Assembly (NCBI GenBank): GCA_031772625.1
Contig: CM062819.1
Location: 824,145,003 to 824,209,002 of the forward strand
Length of the DNA stretch: 64,000 nucleotides
Direction: 5' to 3'
Source: Pinus tabuliformis
Lineage: Eukaryota; Streptophyta; Pinopsida; Pinales; Pinaceae
The notes beneath the pieces are model-generated. The model had not been told where the DNA came from and searched no databases. It was given only the letters and a program-made list of their open reading frames with translations. The position numbers were made by a program, and so were the translations under genes. Within the stretch, counting starts at the first letter, position 1. Each line of letters starts with the position of its first letter. This document shows, piece after piece, positions 58,212-64,000 of the stretch.

Positions 58212-58327
58212 TGACGTCATCATGACGTGGTAATACAGAGCTGATGTGGCAGTACAGAAGACACGTGGCATGCTGATTTGGCATTTTCAGGGGTCTTATG
58301 GGGGCATTCCCGGGTGACACGTGTCAC
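58212..58327 (+). promoter_or_regulatory. ACGT-core palindromes in element F U3
   Basis: TGACGTCA at 58212-58219 and gtgacacgtgtcac at 58314-58327 are perfect palindromes with ACGT cores, and gacacgtggcatg lies between. Such sites are typical targets of plant bZIP and bHLH factors. The 5' LTR copies (about 53330 and 53415) have lost CpGs (tgatgtca, gtgacacatgtcac). They may have been upstream activating sites for the LTR promoter. Confidence 0.5.
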
Positions 58328-60317
58328 CACTCAGGGGGTGCCACTCGGCACTGATGACGTCACCAATCCTGCAAATCGATGATCGACAAAGGTAAATGGT
58401 CTCCCTCTCCCATATTGTGATATGCGAGAACTTCCTCGGATGCGATACTTTATGTGTTACATCTTATTAGGAGTTCATATTCAGACAATCGCCCCACGTT
58501 ATGAAAAGAAGTGGATGGGTCTCTCCCTCTCCCGTATTGCGATTGCGATACCCCAAGTGGGCCCAATCCGTAAATCGACGATCACAAGGTGTCAAGGGGT
58601 GGTATCAAAGGCAAAGCATTGAAAATCGTCGGTATGCAGGATATTATGCAACAAAGGAAAAAGGCCCCTAGACAAGAGTCTAAAGGCTTTAGCACCTTAG
58701 GGCTAAGCCCTAGGCCACAGTGCTCGGTCCCATTATGCAGAAACACATAAGGGGGTTAAGTCACAGGGGGCTAAAGGTGATTGAGACTTGTTGTTCTATG
58801 ACGTATTTTAGAGTAAAGGTCCCGATGCGGTAAAGCTTCGATAGCATGGTGCAGAGCTTTAAAGGGTGGATGGGTCAGAAATTGAGGCAATGAATGAAGT
58901 ATGGTGCGACAGTAAATCAATATGGGGGAACTCAGAAAGATTAGCGGCTCAACATGGAGCCCCGCTCTGTCATAAATACAAAGGACTGCCTAGGCAAACT
59001 TTGTTGTTTCTCTATAACAAGCAAACTCACTTGCCCACTCCCAACTCCAAAGAACAAGCAAGCCAAACAGTTAAGACCGAAAGCGATGGGTGGTTTGGTC
59101 AGCACATCATGGCAGAGACGTGGCCTGATCAGGGGGCTTCACAGGAAGCGTAGGATGATACCTTCCTCCATCATCTTTCAGTCTTCCACTTTCTTTGCAT
59201 TATTTTATAATTTTTGTTTGTTTCCAAGAAAGGGATCAGACCCTTAGAAATATTTTAGGTAGCAGGAGCTATCACAGGCTGAGGCAGCTAATACATTAGA
59301 CAGTTGGCCTTTGGCTAAGATATTTTGTAACTGTAACCTAAGCTCCCCCTCTTCTTATAAATAGGGGGAGAAACACTTAAAAAAGGTTCTAGAATTTCTC
59401 ACCTTGAGGGTCTGAATTTTGAGATGCCACTTTGGTTCTATTTGCTCATTCATGGGGGACTTGACTGATGTTGTGCTGAATGCTATGGACTGGTAAGTTG
59501 GACTCATATTGGATTAATGAAACTCCCTGGTGATTCCAAGCATGATCAATGTGAAGCATGTTTCCTCTTGGTAAATCTCATTTAATTTGTGTTTTCCCTT
59601 CTCTGAAATAGTATAATAAAGCTGTTGGTTTCTCTCTGATTCATGGATTTATCTTGGCTACTAAATAGAGAACAATACTTGTGCATAATCTAGATTTACT
59701 TGTGTTATTCACTGGCATACAGTACCTATAGAAATTACAGATTTACCGGTGTATTTGATTAACATGCAGTACCTGTGTTAGCTTAGATTTACTTATGTTG
59801 TTGGCAGATAATGATACCCATGTTATATCTGGCATGAAACCTTAATTAGCATACCACTGTTTCTACCATTTCACCTCCTTCCTCTTCCATATTTCTGTTG
59901 GAACATTGTTGTTGAGGATTTTGTTTGTCTACAACCCTATGCATCTATTTCCCTCCTTCCTCTCCTCCTCTCCACCATCTCTACAACATCAGTGTTAAGA
60001 TGTCTCATTGTTGTGTGTCGGCCACCAGAAGAAGACATTCTCTTTGAGATTACCCCAATATACCCCTGCATATGGATCCATGTGTTGGCTTGAGTCTACC
60101 TTAATGAAGGCCTATTGAACCAAGCTCCTCTTATTATCTTTTACTTACATGGCAATTGGAATGCAACAGAAACCTCACTCATAGCCTTCCATGCACTCCT
60201 CTATTTAAGATGTCCTAGGCATTGGTCTACAATCAACCCAGAGGCTGTCTTTAGGAGGCTTTCTAGGTTCCCTGAACCACTCGTGTTGCAGGTGCAAGAA
60301 AAAGCCACAACACCCCA

Positions 60318-61540
60318 AATATTAAGCAAATCAAGGGAATTTTTGTTGAGCAAAGAGATATGCTAGTTTCATGAGCAAAGAACTTGCCAAATAATAATAA
60401 AGGAAGAGGGTGTTTCATTAAGCAAGGATCAAGTACTTGCCATTGGTTTTCCTAGCAAAGAGGAGAACTCAAAAAACCTAGGGAGAAAAAACTCAGGAAG
60501 CATGTGAAACTCTGATAAAGTTGAGGAATTTAGAAGTTGAGGAAAGCTTGTTATGAAGAACAAAATGGGATTGGTGTTTTAAGACTAGGTTTTTAGTGCT
60601 CCAAAGAAAAGCATGGAAACTTAACAACTAAAACTCATGGGAGAAGTAATAGGAAGGGGCACATGAAAAATGTGACTAGGTTTTTCACTAGTAGAAATTG
60701 TTCGAAAAATCTTGAGTAGGAAAACTTAGGCAGATGGAAAGGTGTCATGTTTGAGGGCCAAGACATGAGATTGAGATGATGTGTCATCACAAAACATCCT
60801 TCAAAGAATTGGTAGATGAATTCATTCTAAAAATAACCAAAGTATTCATTGGGCAGCTTGATCATTAGGGAAATGAGTTAGATGGCTTTCTCATAATTGA
60901 TTCTTGGGTAGAGAAGTTAAATGAGAAGAACTATTAAAGCACAAGGGGATTCAATGTTTATGAGATCACAACTAGAACTTGCATAGTAGAATTAGAAGAG
61001 AGAAATTATCTAAGAAAGCTCTTGAATTTGTTGTAAAGAGTGTTGAATACTATGCTCCAACCCCATAAACAATAAAACCATAAAGGAGGAGATTTTACAG
61101 TTGCAAACATTCCAATTAAAATGCTATACTTGTAATATAATATGAAATTTCTTCCCCAAAAGAACTTTCAATTTAAGATATTGTTGTATTCTCTCTCTCT
61201 CTCTATATATACATACATCTTGGGAAAACTTATAATAACTCAGTTGTCAAACTAACAATGATGACAACCATTAATCTATCTGCGAATACATGCTAACTCA
61301 TCACTGTTATTCAAGGAAAACCACGCCACTTGGAATTACCTATTGGTGGTCCCTAAAGAGACATGCTTTACTTAATTTGAAATAATTCATATTTGAAATT
61401 AAAATTGGAATATAGGTTAATATAATGTCATTTCAATGTTTAAAATGTTAAGAAATTTTAACATCATGCTTTACGAGTTGTCACTAACTTGCCTTTGTTA
61501 TTTATAGAGGTGACATATCATCTTGTTATAATAGCAAATC
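60318..61540. other. No gene between element F and NOB1
   Basis: Near 60330-60500 the words gcaaagaga, gagcaaagaac and gcaaagagg recur. A CT run followed by a TA run lies at 61191-61211. No coding sequence is recognised. Confidence 0.4.
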
Positions 61541-61609
61541 CTACGAAGTTTAGGCATACCTTTTATATATTTCCTTTTCTATATCTTCCGTGTCTAGGCG
61601 TTTTCCAAG

Positions 61610-61900
61610 CCGCTAATAATTCTCTCCATGACTTCAATGTGAGAGAAAGGTTTTCAAGCTGAAACCGAAAAGTAAATGAGGATGACATTGGGTTTAGGGT
61701 TTTGTGCTAGTGTCTGAAAGCAGAGGGTGAAAAAACTGTGTTAGAGGTATCATCAACAGAGTAATAATCCTTCAGAACTTTGTCGAGAGAGTAAGGTGTT
61801 CAAGCTGAAACAGAAATTATACAGAGGAAGACATTGGTATTAGGGTTTTGAGGAAGCGTCTGAAAGTATAGGGAGAAATCACTGTAAAAATTTTGCGCAG
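61610..61900 (+). promoter_or_regulatory. NOB1 upstream region: tandem duplication with two telo boxes
   Basis: A segment of about 146 bp is present twice (for example ttcaagctgaaac at 61653 and 61799, then gacattgg.nttagggttttg, then gtctgaaag). Each copy has a perfect telo box, ttagggttt (complement aaaccctaa), at 61694-61702 and 61840-61848. Telo boxes near the transcription start are characteristic of plant ribosomal-protein and ribosome-biogenesis genes. The segment lies 80-320 bp before the ATG, so it is promoter or 5' leader. Confidence 0.65.
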
Positions 61901-61929
61901 GAACCAAAGCATCTTCATCATCAGCAGCC

Positions 61930-63948
61930 ATGGCTGTTGACGTATCATCTTGCCCCTCTGCGTGGACGGAGATGGCGAAGAGGGACCCAGCGCCAAAAGA
62001 GCAGAGCATGTCCATGCCCAAGCAAGTAACGGATTCCTTCAAATCCTGCGAGGGGATCAGCGTGATTGTGGCTGATTCCAGTGCTATGATCAATGGGGGA
62101 GAAAAACTGATGCGTTGTGCAGAGAAAATCGTGTCTGTAAAGGAAGTTTTAGATGAAATTAAAGACCCCGTCTCTCGTCACAGGATGGCCTTTATGCCAT
62201 TTCCACTGCATCCCATGGAACCATCTGAAGAAGCCCTTAAAAAAGGTAAGGCTCTGCCCTAATCTACACGCTTATTTATTATATTTTGCCCCAATTTCTC
62301 TTGTTTCCGGAAGAGTTATTGAAGTTCTGCATTCCTATATGACAGATATGTCATGTTTCCATTATTCGTGTCATTACACTTAGTGGGCAGTTATGCTATA
62401 TTCCATCAGGGTTTCATTATTTTTATCTTAATTGTTTTGGGCTGTTACCTTTCACCCCTCAGGATTTCATTATTTATATCACAAAACTTTCTGGGTAGGT
62501 ATGGTCTTTCTCTTCAGAGCTTTATTATCTGTATCGTAACATTTTCTGAGCAGTTATGGCCTTTCCCATAACTAGAGGTGATTTATATTCTGTTTCATAA
62601 ATTTGATCTTAGATGCTTGCTTTATTTTATTTTCAGTGCGGCAATTTCGAAAAATGGTTTTTATTTGTGGTAATTGTTTGTTGGCAGTTATCAATTTTGC
62701 CAGAGCCACAGGGGATTTGCAGTCTCTATCTGATGTTGATCTTAAACTTTTAGCGTTAACATATACTCTAGAGGTCCAAGCTCACGGCACGGCCCACCTG
62801 AGAACTCAGCCTCCTCCTCTGCATGTATCGAGAGTCAGAAGGCTTCCTGAGAAAGATCCTCCTGGTTGGGGTTTCAATGTGCCGAATTTAGATGAATGGG
62901 ATGCCTTAGAAAAGGAAAGTAATGGTGCTGCTAATGCAAAGGGTTTAAACACAAGGTCACATATTCTCGGGCCGAAAACCTTGACATTAGATGCCTCCCA
63001 TTCTGGTCCTTCAGAAAATGGGCAGACTGAAGCTGTCGATGCAGGCCAGATGGAGCATAGCCACCTCAGTGCTGCAGCGCAGGATGTGTCAAATGAGGGA
63101 GTGGGTGTGATGCGACCAAGGAGACACATGCGTCGAATGCGTGAAGTTAAGGTTGAGGGTAAGTTGAATGTCGCTGAAGGAATAGACGCCTCCAACGGGG
63201 AGCCTGAAGAAAATGTTGAAGACTGGCAACCGGCAGTTACTAGAAGCAACAGGAGAAGATATTTAAGACGGCAAGCAAGGAGAGCTCTTTCTCAGCCATC
63301 GATTAGGTCTGACCAAAGTGTCCTGGAGGAGAAGCTTGAAGAAGAAATGACTACAACAGAAGCTCCTGATGAATATGCACAATGTAAAAGTCAAATGCCA
63401 GTAAAGGACACGCTGTGTGATTCTACTAAACACGAGGAGTGTAAGAGCAAAATTCCATCTGGAGATGAAGAAAATGGTGGTGAAGAAACTAATAGTCAGG
63501 GGAACTTGGGTCATTATAATCTGGCAGACTACATTAATAGTGTATCGAACATGAACATAAATGAAAAAGAATCTCCTGAATGCAGAGAAGATATGCCAGA
63601 GCACCAGATTCCAGATGCACTTCAAACAGAAGAGGTGTGCAATTTACTCCTTTATGAAGATGATTCCGGGGATGATAAGTCAGCACAGGAAGATGGAGAT
63701 TTAGATGATATAGAAGATGAAGCCCACATTGCTAGTTCAAGTGATATGGAAAACTCAGGTTTAAATGATAGCAGTGTAACAAATCAACCACCAGATGATA
63801 GTGTAAGTGAGCAAAGTTGGAACATACAGCCTTTCTCAAATTCTAGCGTTGCATGTGCAACAAATGATTTTGCAATGCAGAATGTTATTCTTCAGATGGG
63901 ACTACGACTTTTGACCCCCAATGGTGTTCGAGTACACCAGCTGCACCG
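61930..63948 (+). CDS. NOB1: RNA-binding NOB1-like protein, exons 1-2 (continues past window)
   Basis: NOB1 is the PIN-domain endonuclease that cuts 20S pre-rRNA at site D to give mature 18S rRNA in cytoplasmic pre-40S particles. Exon 1 (61930-62245) starts MAVDVSSCPSAWTEMAKRDP in a good context (gccatgg). It contains VIVADSSAMI (first PIN Asp), KEVLDEIKD (PIN Glu) and RHRMAFMPFPL. Exon 2 (62688-63948) begins VINFARATGDLQSLSDVDLK (third PIN Asp), then LEVQAHGTAHLRTQP, DPPGWGFNVPNLDEWDALEK, a long acidic, Arg-patched middle region, and AMQNVILQMGLRLLTPNGVR with VHQLHR. The zinc ribbon expected next is outside the window. The frame stays open with no stop, in contrast to everything else here. 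A donor (gtgtgt) at 63949 fits the point where homology stops. Confidence 0.92.
62246..62687 (+). other. NOB1: NOB1 intron 1
   Basis: 442 bp, from gtaagg (after ..cttaaaaaag) to ttggcag. Splicing it joins AAA AAA G to TT ATC AAT and gives KKVINFARATG, the expected NOB1 sequence. T-rich throughout. Confidence 0.92.
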
Positions 63949-64000
63949 GTGTGTGTGTCCATGCCTCTTAAATTTTTGTTCTAACTTTTATCAGGGGGTG

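Larger units (their letters stand above)
52472..60312 (+). mobile_element. Element F: complete gag-only LTR retrotransposon
   Basis: This is 7,841 bp, flanked by the perfect 5-bp duplication cccca (52467-52471 and 60313-60317). LTRs 52472-55417 and 57269-60312 both begin TGTTG and end CAACA. A tRNA-Asp-type primer site follows the 5' LTR. The 1.85-kb interior holds only a gag frame, so it depended on an autonomous partner (TR-GAG class). No clear polypurine tract was seen before the 3' LTR. The LTRs are well diverged, indicating an old insertion. Confidence 0.93.
57269..60312 (+). repeat. Element F 3' LTR
   Basis: 3,044 bp. It is about 98 bp longer than the 5' LTR, largely because a 40-bp unit is present about three times (57530-57648) against once in the 5' LTR (about 52735-52775). 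TATA box at 59356-59363. Confidence 0.93.

Noticed and set aside
62806-63249. 147-codon minus-strand open frame.
   Set aside because: It is the shadow of NOB1 exon 2, which has clear homology on the plus strand.

Overview
This looks like nuclear DNA of a seed plant with a large, repeat-filled genome. Slowly eroded, deeply nested retrotransposons make a gymnosperm plausible, but the sequence does not prove it. I recognise one apparently functional host gene: the 5' part of NOB1 (18S rRNA-maturing endonuclease), from 61930 to the right edge. Nearly everything else is retrotransposon sequence broken by stops, many of them of the CAA/CAG/CGA to TAA/TAG/TGA or TGG to TAG type expected from decay of methylated cytosines. 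No rRNA gene, intact tRNA gene or CRISPR array was seen.

Layout. 1-3280: non-coding, repeat-derived, with a trace of a gag zinc knuckle. 3337-3834: the 5' end of a chloroplast phosphoglycerate kinase (PGK) coding sequence, joined directly to an internally deleted LINE (LINE A, 3835-5740). The LINE A ORF1 frame carries a 76-position ubiquitin-like domain ending in Gly-Gly, ahead of DUF4283 and a zinc knuckle; this is the most unusual thing in the window. About 7400-12375: a gag-only LTR element (E) with a SINE inside its gag. 13457-18808: LINE B, nearly full length (EN, RT, RNase H), with a 16-bp target-site duplication (TSD). 18825-25660: old LTR-like sequence and a gypsy integrase remnant (D).

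About 26500-52335: one Ty3/gypsy element (G) exploded by at least six later events. These are a putative solo LTR inside its 5' LTR (S1), LINE C (which itself contains a 3.4-kb LTR-like insertion, S2), a 1-kb tandem duplication, an antisense gag-only copia element (K), and two further LTR-like insertions (S3, S4). Removing them leaves roughly 5 kb with gag, protease, RT, RNase H and integrase pieces in order.

52472-60312: a complete-looking gag-only LTR element (F), with 2.9-3.0 kb LTRs and TSD CCCCA. 60318-61540: no gene. 61540-61929: NOB1 upstream region, with a tandemly duplicated segment carrying two perfect telo boxes. NOB1 follows.

TSDs and terminal inverted motifs were found by eye. 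Family calls rest on motif recognition; no database search was possible.
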